64,000 nt of DNA from Pelagibius sp964472095 (GCA_964472095.1 CAYYIV010000013.1:1-64000), one strand, 5' to 3'. Shown: positions 9,004 to 18,209, counted from the first letter of the stretch. Numbers and translations: made by a program. Notes: generated by a model not told the origin, from the sequence alone.

Positions 9004-9986
9004 ATGACCCTGCTCTCGGTGCGCGGCCTCTCGGTCAGCCTCGCGACGCCAGAGGGGCCGGCGCCGATCCTCGAAGACGTCGGCTTCGACTTGGCTGCGG
9101 GTGACAGCCTCGGCATCGTCGGCGAGTCCGGCTGCGGCAAGTCGATGACCGCGCTGGCCGTCATGGGCCTGCTGCCGGAGCGGGCGGCGGCGAGCGGCGA
9201 GATCCTCTTCGAGGGGCGCAACCTGCTGGCGCTGCCGGAGGCGGAGCTCTGCAGGCTGCGCGGCCGCCGCCTCGCCATGGTGTTCCAGGAGCCGATGACG
9301 GCGCTGAACCCGGTGAAGACCATCGGCGTGCAGGTCGCTGAGGGGCTGCGCTGGCACCTCGGCCTGGCGCGCGCCGAAGCCGAGGCGCGGGCGGTGAAGC
9401 TGCTCGCCCGCGTCGGCCTGCCGCAGCCGCGCTTCGCGCCCGACCTCTATCCGCACCAGCTCTCCGGCGGCCAGCGCCAGCGCGTCGTCATCGCCATGGC
9501 CCTGGCCTGCGATCCGGCCCTGCTCATCGCCGACGAGCCGACCACGGCGCTCGACGTCACCAGCCAGGCGGCCATCCTCGACCTGCTCGCCGAGGTGGCG
9601 GTGGACTCCGGTCTCGCCCTGCTGCTCATTACCCACGATCTCGCGGTGGTGTGGCAGAATACCTACTCGACGATTGTCATGTACGCCGGCCGCGTCGTGG
9701 AGCGCGGACGCACCCATGCGGTCTTCGGTCGCATGGCGCACCCCTATACCCGTGGCCTCTTCGCTGCCTCACCGGGCGCCCTCGACACAACACTGCCGCC
9801 GGGCCGCCGCCTCGCTACCATCCCGGGCCTGGTGCCCGACCCGCTGCACCGACCGGCCGGCTGCGTCTTCGCCGGACGCTGCCCGCGCGCCGAGGCCGAC
9901 TGCTTGCCGGCGCAGCCGGCCGAACGGGTCCTCTATCCCGGCCATGCGGTCGCCTGCCTGCATCCGCACCGGGAGGCGACGCCGGC

Positions 9987-9990
<4 letters not shown>
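9004..9990 (+). CDS. ABC transporter ATP-binding protein, DppD type
   Basis: A 328-residue ATPase with Walker A GESGCGKS (residues 40-47), signature LSGGQRQR, Walker B LLIADEPTTALD and switch His in LLITHDLAVV. The C-terminal oligopeptide/dipeptide extension contains the Cys-rich stretch GCVFAGRCPRAEADC, which in several relatives binds an Fe-S cluster. It starts 7 bases after the DppC-type gene and overlaps the next ATPase gene by ATGA. Confidence 0.92.
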
Positions 9991-10811
<821 letters not shown>

Positions 10812-10838
10812 GAGCGAACTTCGGATCGCAGCGGCGGC

Positions 10839-11900
10839 TCAGGTCGTAGCCGGCCCGAGGGTGTAGATCAGGATGACCTTGTCGGCCTCGAAGTTCCTTT
10901 GCCCTTGATTGTGGGTCAGGTGCTGGTTGGCCGGCTGCAGCGGTCGCGAGAAGGTGGCAGGGACGATCGTCTTGAACCTGGTGGACAGAAGTCTCTCGAT
11001 CTCCACCGCCACGTCCTGATGTCGCGGATCCGACACGATGCCGCTCGCGTGGCTCTCCAGAATGTCGGCGATGTTGCCGAACTCTTTCGCGATCTCGTCG
11101 ACCACGGCGCGCCGGTCGCCGGCCTGGGCGTACCACACGGCGGCGCGGTAGCCTTCACCTTTCAGCTCTCGGACGATCGCCTGGGCCGCTTCGTCGTCCT
11201 CCGGGCGGTTTATGTAGAAGACGATGTTGAAGCTGCGGATTCTGGCGAGGTTGTCGAGCGATTCCACGTAGTCGGTCTGGATCACGTTCATATCGGAACG
11301 GAAGCCGCCCAGAGCGGCATCCACCTGGGTGCTGCGGAACGACTCCGCGACCGCTGTGCTCAGTCTTTCGAGCGCGTTCAAGGTTTGGCTAGTCTTGCGG
11401 ATCTCGATGCGCAGCAGATTCTCGTCCTCGGCGATGCTCGCCGCCAGGCCGAAGATCTCATCGGAAACCCGGCTCATGCCCGAGCGGATGTGGGCGTACT
11501 GCTCAAGGATCTGAACGGCGCTTTCAGATGCAATCCTGATGTTCGACTCCAGCTCGTTGATCTTCCGCGTCGCGGCTTCGGCAGCTTCCTGCGCCTTATG
11601 GCCTTTCTGTTCGACGTCGCTGGAAAGGAAGGACAACTCGGCGATCACTGAGCCGGCCCGCTCCTTCGCTTCGTCGAGTTTCAACAACTCCCGCTCCACC
11701 GGCTTGGTGACCAGGACCTGGAGACTCTGGTTGAGAACGGTGCTCAGGCCGAAGAAACCAAGAATGGCGGCAGCGACGCCGAGCATCGCAAATCGCTTCT
11801 TGGCCCAGGAAGTGATCTCTTCCTGCATCTCCTGGCGAATGAGGATCTTCTGAAGCTCCAGCGCCTTGTCGCCGGAGATCTGGGTCTCGGAGTTTTCCAT
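10839..11900 (-). CDS. Membrane-anchored coiled-coil protein, unknown function
   Basis: A 353-residue protein: a short cytosolic N-terminus, one membrane segment (about residues 37-57, FAMLGVAAAILGFFGLSTVL), a helical coiled-coil-like region (about 70-200) and a C-terminal alpha/beta domain starting SFNIVFYINRPEDDEAAQ near residue 224. That domain, with beta strands alternating with helices, could be a sensor or ligand-binding fold, but I do not recognise it. Residue choice is less Ala/Gly-heavy than in its neighbours. It lies 54 bases upstream of nothing rightward and is the last of a run of leftward genes that includes two secreted micro-peptides. Confidence 0.75.
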   Translation of the reverse strand: MENSETQISGDKALELQKILIRQEMQEEITSWAKKRFAMLGVAAAILGFFGLSTVLNQSLQVLVTKPVERELLKLDEAKERAGSVIAELSFLSSDVEQKGHKAQEAAEAATRKINELESNIRIASESAVQILEQYAHIRSGMSRVSDEIFGLAASIAEDENLLRIEIRKTSQTLNALERLSTAVAESFRSTQVDAALGGFRSDMNVIQTDYVESLDNLARIRSFNIVFYINRPEDDEAAQAIVRELKGEGYRAAVWYAQAGDRRAVVDEIAKEFGNIADILESHASGIVSDPRHQDVAVEIERLLSTRFKTIVPATFSRPLQPANQHLTHNQGQRNFEADKVILIYTLGPATT

Positions 11901-11954
11901 TCTTCCCGGCCTCTCTCGTGCAGCGTTCGAACCAGGGAATACGGTCGTGCCTTG

Positions 11955-12095
11955 TCAGCAGGTGGTGCCGGCCGGGCAGGGACGATCGCAGTTCGGGTCG
12001 TAGGACGGGCAGCCGGCTCGGGCCGCCGATCCAATCAGCGACAGGGCCAGGGCCAGCGAGGCGGTCAGCACCGCCGCAAACAGCAGTGTTTTCAT
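11955..12095 (-). CDS. 46-residue secreted Cys-rich peptide
   Basis: ATG 12095 follows GGGAGATGAGCA, a good ribosome-binding site. The product has a short Lys start, a hydrophobic core (LLFAAVLTASLALALSLI) and a likely signal peptidase I site after ARA. This leaves a mature peptide of about 19 residues, GCPSYDPNCDRPCPAGTTC, with four cysteines. The Cys is not preceded by a lipobox, so it is probably not a lipoprotein. It could form two disulfides or bind a metal. No family is recognised. It sits between a coiled-coil membrane protein and a second small secreted protein on the same strand. Confidence 0.6.
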   Translation of the reverse strand: MKTLLFAAVLTASLALALSLIGSAARAGCPSYDPNCDRPCPAGTTC

Positions 12096-12139
12096 TGCTC
12101 ATCTCCCATCAGGGTCAGCGCAGAGCGCGAGGGGCGGCA

Positions 12140-12358
12140 TCATCCCTTCCCCCCTTTCTGCCCCTTCTTTGTCTCCTTCGGTGGAGCGGGGGTGTCGGCC
12201 GTCGGCGTGGACGGCCGTGGGCCGGGGCATTCGATCGCCGCGGCCGGGCAGCCCGCGATGATGCTGAGATCTGCAGCCGCAGACTCAGGCGGCGGGCTTT
12301 CCCCGACAACCAGGGACAGGCACAGCAACAGGGCCGAAAGCTTCAGCGCGGATTGCAT
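12140..12358 (-). CDS. Small secreted Pro/Lys-rich protein
   Basis: A 72-residue product with a signal peptide (MQSALKLSALLLCLSLVVG), then an acidic/Ala-rich linker, a CPAAAIEC pair and a Pro/Thr tail ending in KKGQKGGKG. GGGAGAGG upstream supports ATG 12358; GTG 12361 is in frame. It has the same plan as the 46-residue peptide encoded 44 bases downstream on the same strand: signal peptide, then a short mature part with CP-containing cysteines. Function unknown. Confidence 0.5.
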   Translation of the reverse strand: MQSALKLSALLLCLSLVVGESPPPESAAADLSIIAGCPAAAIECPGPRPSTPTADTPAPPKETKKGQKGGKG

Positions 12359-12459
12359 CACAGCCTCTCCCAGCGCTTTTGGCGAAGAGGCAGGCTAGTC
12401 CGTTTGTTTAGCCAGTCTCAATGGAGGCTTGGGGTGGGGCCCTGGAGCAATGGGGCTAC

Positions 12460-12771
12460 TCACAAAGGAGAGGACGGCATCAATGCGCTGGCGATCTCGG
12501 TCCACTCGCTGGCGTGGCTGGCCTGGCAGTGCGGTTTGCCGGCACGGCGATACCAATAGCCGGCGTTGGCCTCGTCGCCTTCTACGCGGTGCAGGTAGGC
12601 ATGCACCCAGGCGCCGTCGGCGCTGTTGTCCTCCTGGGCGATGCGGTGCGCTTCATCCCACTCGTCGCGGGCTGCGTGCCACAGTGCCTGCAGCGGCGGC
12701 GGGAGTCCCTTGGGCGGCGTCGCCTCCGCGAGGCAGGCCCGGAATTCTTCTAGTTCCATCGTTTTAGTCAC
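12460..12771 (-). CDS. Conserved hypothetical protein, HlyU neighbour
   Basis: A 103-residue soluble acidic protein with repeated helical segments (LQALWHAARDEWDEAHRIAQ, WVHAYLHRVEGDEANAGYWYRRAGKP) that recall a TPR/Sel1-like helical pair. GTG 12771 overlaps the stop codon of the HlyU-family gene upstream and has an AAGGGA sequence before it; ATG 12759 is an alternative. The coupling suggests joint expression with the HlyU-like protein. Molecular role unknown. Confidence 0.7.
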   Translation of the reverse strand: MTKTMELEEFRACLAEATPPKGLPPPLQALWHAARDEWDEAHRIAQEDNSADGAWVHAYLHRVEGDEANAGYWYRRAGKPHCQASHASEWTEIASALMPSSPL

Positions 12772-13054
12772 GGAACATCCCTTCGCCCTGCTCGTCGATG
12801 ATCTGGCGGCCCTTCACCACGGCAAAATCGTTAGCGCTTTCCGGCGAAGCGTGAGTGTCGGCCCGCACGAAGCGGTGCTCCTTTACCGCGCCGTCGATCT
12901 CCTTGCGGATGATGCCGGCGGTAAGCCACTGACCGCCCTGAGGTTGGGCGGCAGGATGGATGTGGAAGCCCTTGTATTCCACCGCCTCGCCTTCCTTGGC
13001 GCCGCCGGCCTTGTCGCCGCCTCCGCCACCGAAGAACTTACTGAAGAGGCCCAT
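12764..13054 (-). CDS. HlyU family protein
   Basis: A 96-residue protein starting MGLFSKFFGGGGG, followed by the HlyU core (VEYKGFHIHPAAQPQGGQW, then KEHRFVRADTHAS). HlyU-family proteins are small regulators, best known for activating haemolysin expression in Vibrio; in Alphaproteobacteria they are widespread and of unclear role. GAGG before ATG 13054 fits this start; a longer in-frame extension to 13081 lacks family similarity. No toxin gene is nearby. Confidence 0.85.
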   Translation of the reverse strand: MGLFSKFFGGGGGDKAGGAKEGEAVEYKGFHIHPAAQPQGGQWLTAGIIRKEIDGAVKEHRFVRADTHASPESANDFAVVKGRQIIDEQGEGMFRD

Positions 13055-13257
13055 CGCGGATCCTCGCCTCCGATGTTTCATCGTTGCCGCTTTCCCCTAA
13101 GGTAGCGCGCGAGGGCGGCGGTTCCTAGGGTGGTGTCGCCGCGCAGCAAGCCTCGCCTTCGCGGAAAGCATTCCTCCTTGGGCTGCCACTGATCTATCCT
13201 GCTGGAACCTGCCCCGCGGTCGCCCGAGGGGCGGGAAAAGCCCTGCAGGAGAAAGAC

Positions 13258-14601
13258 TTGAGCAGCCTCTATCACCCCATCCTCTACGACCGCGACGCCC
13301 CCATCGGCAGCTACTGGGAAGCCACGGCGCCGCCGTTGGGCCGCGAGACCCCGGCACTGGAGGGCGCCTCCGCCTGCGAGGTGGCGGTGATCGGTGCCGG
13401 CTATACCGGCCTTACCGCCGCGCTCAGCCTGGTCGAGGAGCACGGCACCGCGGTGACGGTGCTGGAGGCCGGCACGCCGGGCTGGGGGGCTTCCGGACGT
13501 AACGGCGGCTTTTGCTGCCTGGGCGGCGCCAAGCTCGGCTACGACGTCATGCGCGAGCGCTACGGCGTCGAGGAGATGCGCCGTTTCTTTGCCGTTCAGA
13601 TGGAGGCCATTGAGTTGGTGAAGGAGACCTGCACCCGCCGCGACATCGACGCCGACATCACTGGCGGCGGCGAGATCCTGCTGGCGCACCGGCCGGGCCG
13701 TGCGGCGGCGCTGCGCGACGAGCGGCGGGCTATGTACGAGCTGGTCGGGCTGGACTGCAGCTTTCTCGACAACGATGCCCTCGCCGAGCGCGGTCTCGCC
13801 GCGGCGAACTTCCACGGTGGCCTGGAGCTGCCGCTCGGCGTCGGCCTGCATCCCCTGAAGTACCTGCGGGGCCTGGCGCGGGCGGCCATCGACGCCGGCG
13901 TGACCGTGCACGGCCGTTCGGCGGTCAGCGCTATCGAGCGCGAGGCCGGCGGCTTCGTGCTGGTGACGCCGGCAGGGCGCCTCACCGCGCGTAAGGTGAT
14001 CATCGCCACCAACGGCTATACCGAGGAAGACCGCCTGCCGCAGCTGGCCGGGCGCATCATGCCGGCGCAGTCGAGCATCATCGTGACGCGGCCCTTGAGC
14101 GCGGCCGAGCGCGCGGCGCAAGGCTGGACCAGCACCGTGATGTGCGCCGACACCCGCCGTCTGCTGCACTACTTTCGCCTGCTGCCGGACGGCCGCTTCC
14201 TCTGGGGTGGGCGCGGCGGCATCTCCGGCTCGCCCGTGGCGGCGGGACGCGCCCAGCGCCACCTCAGGCAGTCCTTCGAGCAGCATTTCCCGGCGTGGCG
14301 CCACGTCGAGACGGAGTTCTTCTGGCGCGGCCTGGTCTGCCTGACAAAACCGCTGGTGCCCTTCGTCGGCAAACTGGAGGAGGAAGGGCTTTTTGCCGCG
14401 CTGGCCTATCACGGCAACGGAGTCTCCTTCACCGCCTGGGCCGGCCGCGCGCTGGCCGCGCAGGTCGCCGGAGTGCAGGGCGCCGATGCCCTGCCGGCGG
14501 CGGTGCGCCGCCCGCTGCCGCGCTTCCCGCTGCCCTTCCTGCGCAAGCTCTACCTCGCCGGCGCCTACGCCGCCTACGGGGTCGAGGACGCCCGGGGGTA
14601 A
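13258..14601 (+). CDS. FAD-dependent oxidoreductase (DadA/PuuB-like)
   Basis: A 447-residue flavoprotein of the glycine/D-amino-acid oxidase (DAO) family. It has the N-terminal dinucleotide motif VIGAGYTG (44-51), the GASGRNGGF motif common in gamma-glutamylputrescine oxidoreductase-like members, and a late GNGVSFTAWAGR segment near the flavin. It likely oxidises an amine or amino acid. AGGAGA 7 bases before TTG 13258 decides an unusual start codon. It stands alone on the + strand between the HlyU pair and a ribbon-helix-helix gene. Confidence 0.88.
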   Translation: MSSLYHPILYDRDAPIGSYWEATAPPLGRETPALEGASACEVAVIGAGYTGLTAALSLVEEHGTAVTVLEAGTPGWGASGRNGGFCCLGGAKLGYDVMRERYGVEEMRRFFAVQMEAIELVKETCTRRDIDADITGGGEILLAHRPGRAAALRDERRAMYELVGLDCSFLDNDALAERGLAAANFHGGLELPLGVGLHPLKYLRGLARAAIDAGVTVHGRSAVSAIEREAGGFVLVTPAGRLTARKVIIATNGYTEEDRLPQLAGRIMPAQSSIIVTRPLSAAERAAQGWTSTVMCADTRRLLHYFRLLPDGRFLWGGRGGISGSPVAAGRAQRHLRQSFEQHFPAWRHVETEFFWRGLVCLTKPLVPFVGKLEEEGLFAALAYHGNGVSFTAWAGRALAAQVAGVQGADALPAAVRRPLPRFPLPFLRKLYLAGAYAAYGVEDARG

Positions 14602-14698
14602 GCCGCGAGAGTCTGGACAGGGGTGCCCGGCATTCCCCATACTTTGCAGGCAACCACAACAAATAAACGCAGCTGCCTGTTCAGGGGAGGTCAGCGCT

Positions 14699-15016
14699 AT
14701 GTGCCACGTATTTGCCGGGCAGGATCCGGAGACCTATCGTTTCGTCACCCGCTCGATCCGCATCAACGGTCATTGCACCTCCGTGCGCCTCGAGGCCCGC
14801 TTCTGGGAGATCCTGGAGACGGTGGCCGCATCGCAAGCCATGACCGTGCCGCAGTTCGTGTCGGAGCTTTACGAGGAAGTGCTGGAGATTCATGGCGAGA
14901 TCAGCAATTTTGCCTCTCTCTTGCGCTGTGCGTGTATTGTCTTCCTCAGCAATCAACCTGTCGTGGCGTTGGAGCGGCCTTTGCAGCTGCCGGTGCAGGA
15001 ACGCGTCGTGGTCTGA
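14699..15016 (+). CDS. Ribbon-helix-helix domain protein
   Basis: A 105-residue protein whose first 70 residues (FVTRSIRINGHCTSVRLEAR, FWEILETVAASQAMTVPQFV) match the RHH_4 type of ribbon-helix-helix domain, a compact DNA-binding or regulatory fold. The C-terminal third (LRCACIVFLSNQP) follows the usual end of this family. GGGGAGG 10 bases upstream supports ATG 14699. It is likely a small transcription regulator; its target is not known. The next gene starts the cytochrome/dehydrogenase operon. Confidence 0.78.
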   Translation: MCHVFAGQDPETYRFVTRSIRINGHCTSVRLEARFWEILETVAASQAMTVPQFVSELYEEVLEIHGEISNFASLLRCACIVFLSNQPVVALERPLQLPVQERVVV

Positions 15017-15079
15017 AGTCTCACCGCCTCCTCGCAGCATTTATGGCGTAACGGTCGTTGTAGTAGTCGCATAACACCA

Positions 15080-15098
15080 CTGCCGCGCGGCGCGGCAG
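15080..15098 (+). terminator. Short GC-rich hairpin
   Basis: Perfect 8-bp stem CTGCCGCG/CGCGGCAG around a CGG loop, 63 bases after the RHH stop and 60 bases before the cytochrome gene. There is no U-run, so termination is only possible, not certain. Confidence 0.35.
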
Positions 15099-15158
15099 TA
15101 AACTTCACCTCAGATCGACGAGATCAAGAACACTCGATCCTGAGGGAGGTTCGTGGAG

Positions 15159-15557
15159 ATGGCACGCCTGAGCCCCGGCGTATGCGCCCTCGCGGCGCTG
15201 GGCATCTTCACTCTCGCTGGGCAACCGAGCGCGGCGCAGCCTGCGGCTGACGAGGAGCTGTTCCTCAAGAATTGCCAGGCCTGCCACAGTCTGGTGGCTG
15301 ACGGCGTGCAGCGCGCGGGACCCGACCTGCAGCAGATTCTGGGCCGCAAAGTCGGGACGCTGGCCGGCTTTCCCTATTCGCAAGCCCTCAAGGACGCCGA
15401 CTTTTCCTGGACCGCAGAGGCGATGGACGCCTGGCTGACCAACCCGCAGGCCTATCTGCCCGGTACCTACATGATGTACCGGCAGGGCGATCCGGAGGTT
15501 CGCGGGGCGATCATCCGCTATCTGCAGGCCGCGGCCAGGACCCATAAAGTGCAATAG
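15159..15557 (+). CDS. Periplasmic mono-haem cytochrome c
   Basis: A 132-residue class I cytochrome c. It has a signal peptide (first about 27 residues), a single haem-binding CQACH motif (39-43) and a distal Met candidate in TYMMYRQGD (105-106), typical of the c2/c550 type. GAGGGAGG precedes ATG 15159; GTG 15153 in frame is too close to it. It heads an operon with a Tat-exported small subunit and a GMC flavoprotein, and is the likely electron acceptor for that dehydrogenase. Confidence 0.88.
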   Translation: MARLSPGVCALAALGIFTLAGQPSAAQPAADEELFLKNCQACHSLVADGVQRAGPDLQQILGRKVGTLAGFPYSQALKDADFSWTAEAMDAWLTNPQAYLPGTYMMYRQGDPEVRGAIIRYLQAAARTHKVQ

Positions 15558-15576
15558 CAAGCGAGGAAACCGGCCG

Positions 15577-15972
15577 ATGGCCAAAGCCATTCACTCCATG
15601 ATCCGCGTGCTGGACGAAAAGAAGTCGGTCGACTTCTACAAGAAGGCCTTCGATCTCGACGTCGCCGATCGCTTCGACTTCGACGGCTTCACGTTGGTCT
15701 ACCTGCGCAATGCGGAGAACGACTTCGAGCTCGAGCTGACGGTGAACAAGGACCAGCGTGATGCCTATACCCACGGCAGCGGCTACGGCCATCTGGCGGT
15801 CGCCGTGGACGACCTGAAGGCCGAGCACGCGCGCTTCGAGGAAAGCGGCCTCGCGCCAAATCCGATGAAGGAGTTCCATCGCGACGGCGCGCTTATGGCC
15901 TCCTTCTTTTTCGTGCAGGACCCCGACGGCTACAAGATCGAGGTGCTCCAGCGTCACGGGCGCTATCGCTGA
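15577..15972 (+). CDS. VOC family (glyoxalase-like) protein
   Basis: A 131-residue vicinal-oxygen-chelate protein closest in appearance to lactoylglutathione lyase. The start HSMIRVLDEKKSVDFYKKAF, the FELELTVN strand, the YGHLAVAVDD metal-ligand strand and the closing DPDGYKIEVLQR follow the glyoxalase I order, with candidate ligands His 7, Glu 53, His 71 and Glu 125 (approximate numbering). It would be cytosolic. It starts 19 bases after the cytochrome gene and 52 bases before the Tat subunit gene, an unusual place inside a periplasmic dehydrogenase operon. Confidence 0.85.
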   Translation: MAKAIHSMIRVLDEKKSVDFYKKAFDLDVADRFDFDGFTLVYLRNAENDFELELTVNKDQRDAYTHGSGYGHLAVAVDDLKAEHARFEESGLAPNPMKEFHRDGALMASFFFVQDPDGYKIEVLQRHGRYR

Positions 15973-16024
15973 GCGCCTCTCGAAGCAACAAGATAACAAG
16001 AATCAAGGATCAAAGGAGGAAGCC

Positions 16025-16576
16025 ATGAGGACAGTCGACAAGAGGATGAAGCTATCGCGGCGGCGGTTCCTGCAGACTGCCGGCGCCGGGACGGCCGGCG
16101 CGATCGCGATCGTCAACGGCACTCTGGTGATGGGGACGGGCGGAGCCTGGGCAGTGGAGGTGAAGACGCTACAGCCCTCTGTCATGGCCACGCTCATCCA
16201 GATGGCGCGCGACATCTATCCGCACGACCTTCTGGCCGACAGCTACTATGCCAAGGCGATGATAGGCTACGACCAGGCCGCGGCAGAGGATGCGACGCTC
16301 AAGCAGCTGCTGGACTCCGGCGTCGGGACTCTCAATACCGCCGCCAAGGCCAAACACGGCGGCGGCTACCTGTCGGTCGCCTGGGAGGAGGATCGCGTCG
16401 CCCTGCTGAAGGAGATAGAGGACGGCGCCTTCTTCCAGAAGATTCGCGGCGGTCTGATCACCGGGCTCTACAACCAGCCGGAGGTCTGGGCGAAGCTCGG
16501 CTACGAGGGCTCCTCCGCCGAAAAGGGCGGCTACATCAGCCGCGGCTTCGACGACATCGACTGGCTGGAAGCCTAG
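16025..16576 (+). CDS. Tat-exported small subunit, gluconate 2-dehydrogenase subunit 3-like
   Basis: A 183-residue protein with a twin-arginine signal (SRRRFLQTAG, residues 11-20, followed by a hydrophobic stretch), so it is folded before export. The mature part resembles subunit 3 (gamma) of membrane-bound gluconate/sorbitol-type FAD dehydrogenases, which escorts the signal-less catalytic subunit across the membrane. AAGGAGG before ATG 16025 supports the start. It lies 16 bases before the GMC flavoprotein gene; together they form the exported dehydrogenase. Confidence 0.82.
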   Translation: MRTVDKRMKLSRRRFLQTAGAGTAGAIAIVNGTLVMGTGGAWAVEVKTLQPSVMATLIQMARDIYPHDLLADSYYAKAMIGYDQAAAEDATLKQLLDSGVGTLNTAAKAKHGGGYLSVAWEEDRVALLKEIEDGAFFQKIRGGLITGLYNQPEVWAKLGYEGSSAEKGGYISRGFDDIDWLEA

Positions 16577-16591
16577 AGGGAGGGAACGATC

Positions 16592-18163
16592 ATGGCAACG
16601 TCATACGACCTGAACGACGACTCGGTCGTCGTCATCATCGGCTCCGGCGCCGGCGGCGGCACCCTTGGCAACGAGCTGGCCCAGAAGGGTATCGACACGG
16701 TGATCCTCGAGGCCGGCGGCCGCCACGAGATCCAGGATTTCGAGAACGACGAATGGGGCATGTTCGGCAAGATCTCCTGGCTCGACCAGCGCACCACTTC
16801 AGGAGACTGGCGGGTGGCCAAGGACTTCTCTGGCCTGCCGGCCTGGATCGTCAAGGCGGTCGGCGGTTCGACCGTGCACTGGGCCGGCGCCTCGCTGCGT
16901 CTTCAGGAACACGAGTTCAAGGTGCGCAGCACGTATGGCGACATCGCTGGTGCCAGCCTGCTCGACTGGCCGATCGGCCTCAAGGACTTGGAGCCGTACT
17001 ATGCAAAGGCCGAAGACAAGATGGGCGTGACCCGCACCAACGGCATGGATGGGCTCCCCGGCAACAACAACTTCAAGGTCATGAAGGCCGGCGCTGACAA
17101 GCTCGGCTACAAGGAGTGCCATACCGGGCGCATGGCGATCAATTCGGCGCCACGCGACGGGCGCGGGCCGTGCCAGCAGATCGGCTTCTGCTTCCAGGGC
17201 TGCAAGTCGGGCGCCAAATGGTCCACGCTTTATTCGGAGATCCCCAAGGGCGAGGCGACCGGCAAGCTTGAGGTGCGGCCGAACAGCCAGGTGCTGAAGA
17301 TCGAGCACGATGCTGCAGGCAAGGTCACCGGCGTGCTTTACGCCGATGCCGAGAGCAACCAGCACCTGCAGAAGGCGCGGATCGTCTGTGTGGCTGGCAA
17401 CTCCATCGAGTCGCCGCGCCTGCTGCTGAACTCTGCCTCAACAATGTTTCCCGATGGCCTTGCGAACTCCTCCGGCCAGGTCGGGCGCAACTACATGCGG
17501 CACATGACCGGCAGCGTCTATGCGGTCTTCGACCGGCCGGTACACATGTACCGCGGCACCACCATGGCCGGCATCATCAGCGACGAGGCGAAAAACGATC
17601 CGACGCGCGGCTTCGTCGGCGGCTACGAGATGGAAACTCTGTCTCTCGGTTTGCCGTTCATGGCGGCCTTCCTCAACCCGGGGGCGTGGGGGCGCAGCTT
17701 CACCGCGGCACTGGACATGTACGACCACATGGCCGGCATGTGGCTGGTCGGCGAGGACATGCCGCAGGAATCGAACCGCATCACCCTGCACGACAGCCTG
17801 AAGGATCAGCACGGCCTGCCGATTCCCAACGTCCACTTCGATGATCACCCCAACGACATTGCCATGCGCAACCACGCCTATCAGCAGGGGGCGGCGGTCT
17901 ACGACGCGGTGGGTGCTGTGCGCACCTTTCCGACGCCACCCTATCCCTCGACTCACAACCTGGGCACCAACCGGATGAGCGAGAAGCCGCGCGACGGCGT
18001 GGTGAACAAGTGGGGCCAGACACACGATGTCGCCAACCTCTTCGTGTCTGACGGCAGCCAGTTCACCACTGGTGCCGCGGAGAATCCGACGCTCACCATC
18101 GTGGCATTGGCAATCCGCCAGGCCGACTACATCGCCGGGCAGATGGGCCGGAACGCCATCTGA
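16592..18163 (+). CDS. GMC family oxidoreductase, dehydrogenase large subunit
   Basis: A 523-residue flavoprotein. The FAD motif GSGAGGG (17-23) and the GMC C-terminal region (GTNRMSEKPRDGV, then DGSQFTTGAAENPTLTIVALA) are clear. It lacks its own signal peptide, as expected for a subunit exported with the Tat-bearing partner encoded before it. A Cys cluster, C194-x5-C200-x3-C204 (CQQIGFCFQGC), resembles the region that carries a 3Fe-4S cluster in bacterial FAD-glucose dehydrogenase, which would allow electron flow to the cytochrome c. The substrate, an alcohol or sugar, is unknown. A strong terminator follows. Confidence 0.88.
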   Translation: MATSYDLNDDSVVVIIGSGAGGGTLGNELAQKGIDTVILEAGGRHEIQDFENDEWGMFGKISWLDQRTTSGDWRVAKDFSGLPAWIVKAVGGSTVHWAGASLRLQEHEFKVRSTYGDIAGASLLDWPIGLKDLEPYYAKAEDKMGVTRTNGMDGLPGNNNFKVMKAGADKLGYKECHTGRMAINSAPRDGRGPCQQIGFCFQGCKSGAKWSTLYSEIPKGEATGKLEVRPNSQVLKIEHDAAGKVTGVLYADAESNQHLQKARIVCVAGNSIESPRLLLNSASTMFPDGLANSSGQVGRNYMRHMTGSVYAVFDRPVHMYRGTTMAGIISDEAKNDPTRGFVGGYEMETLSLGLPFMAAFLNPGAWGRSFTAALDMYDHMAGMWLVGEDMPQESNRITLHDSLKDQHGLPIPNVHFDDHPNDIAMRNHAYQQGAAVYDAVGAVRTFPTPPYPSTHNLGTNRMSEKPRDGVVNKWGQTHDVANLFVSDGSQFTTGAAENPTLTIVALAIRQADYIAGQMGRNAI

Positions 18164-18209
18164 CTGCGACTGCCCGCCCGGCTGCTTGCCGGACTCTGAC
18201 CTCCCCGCT

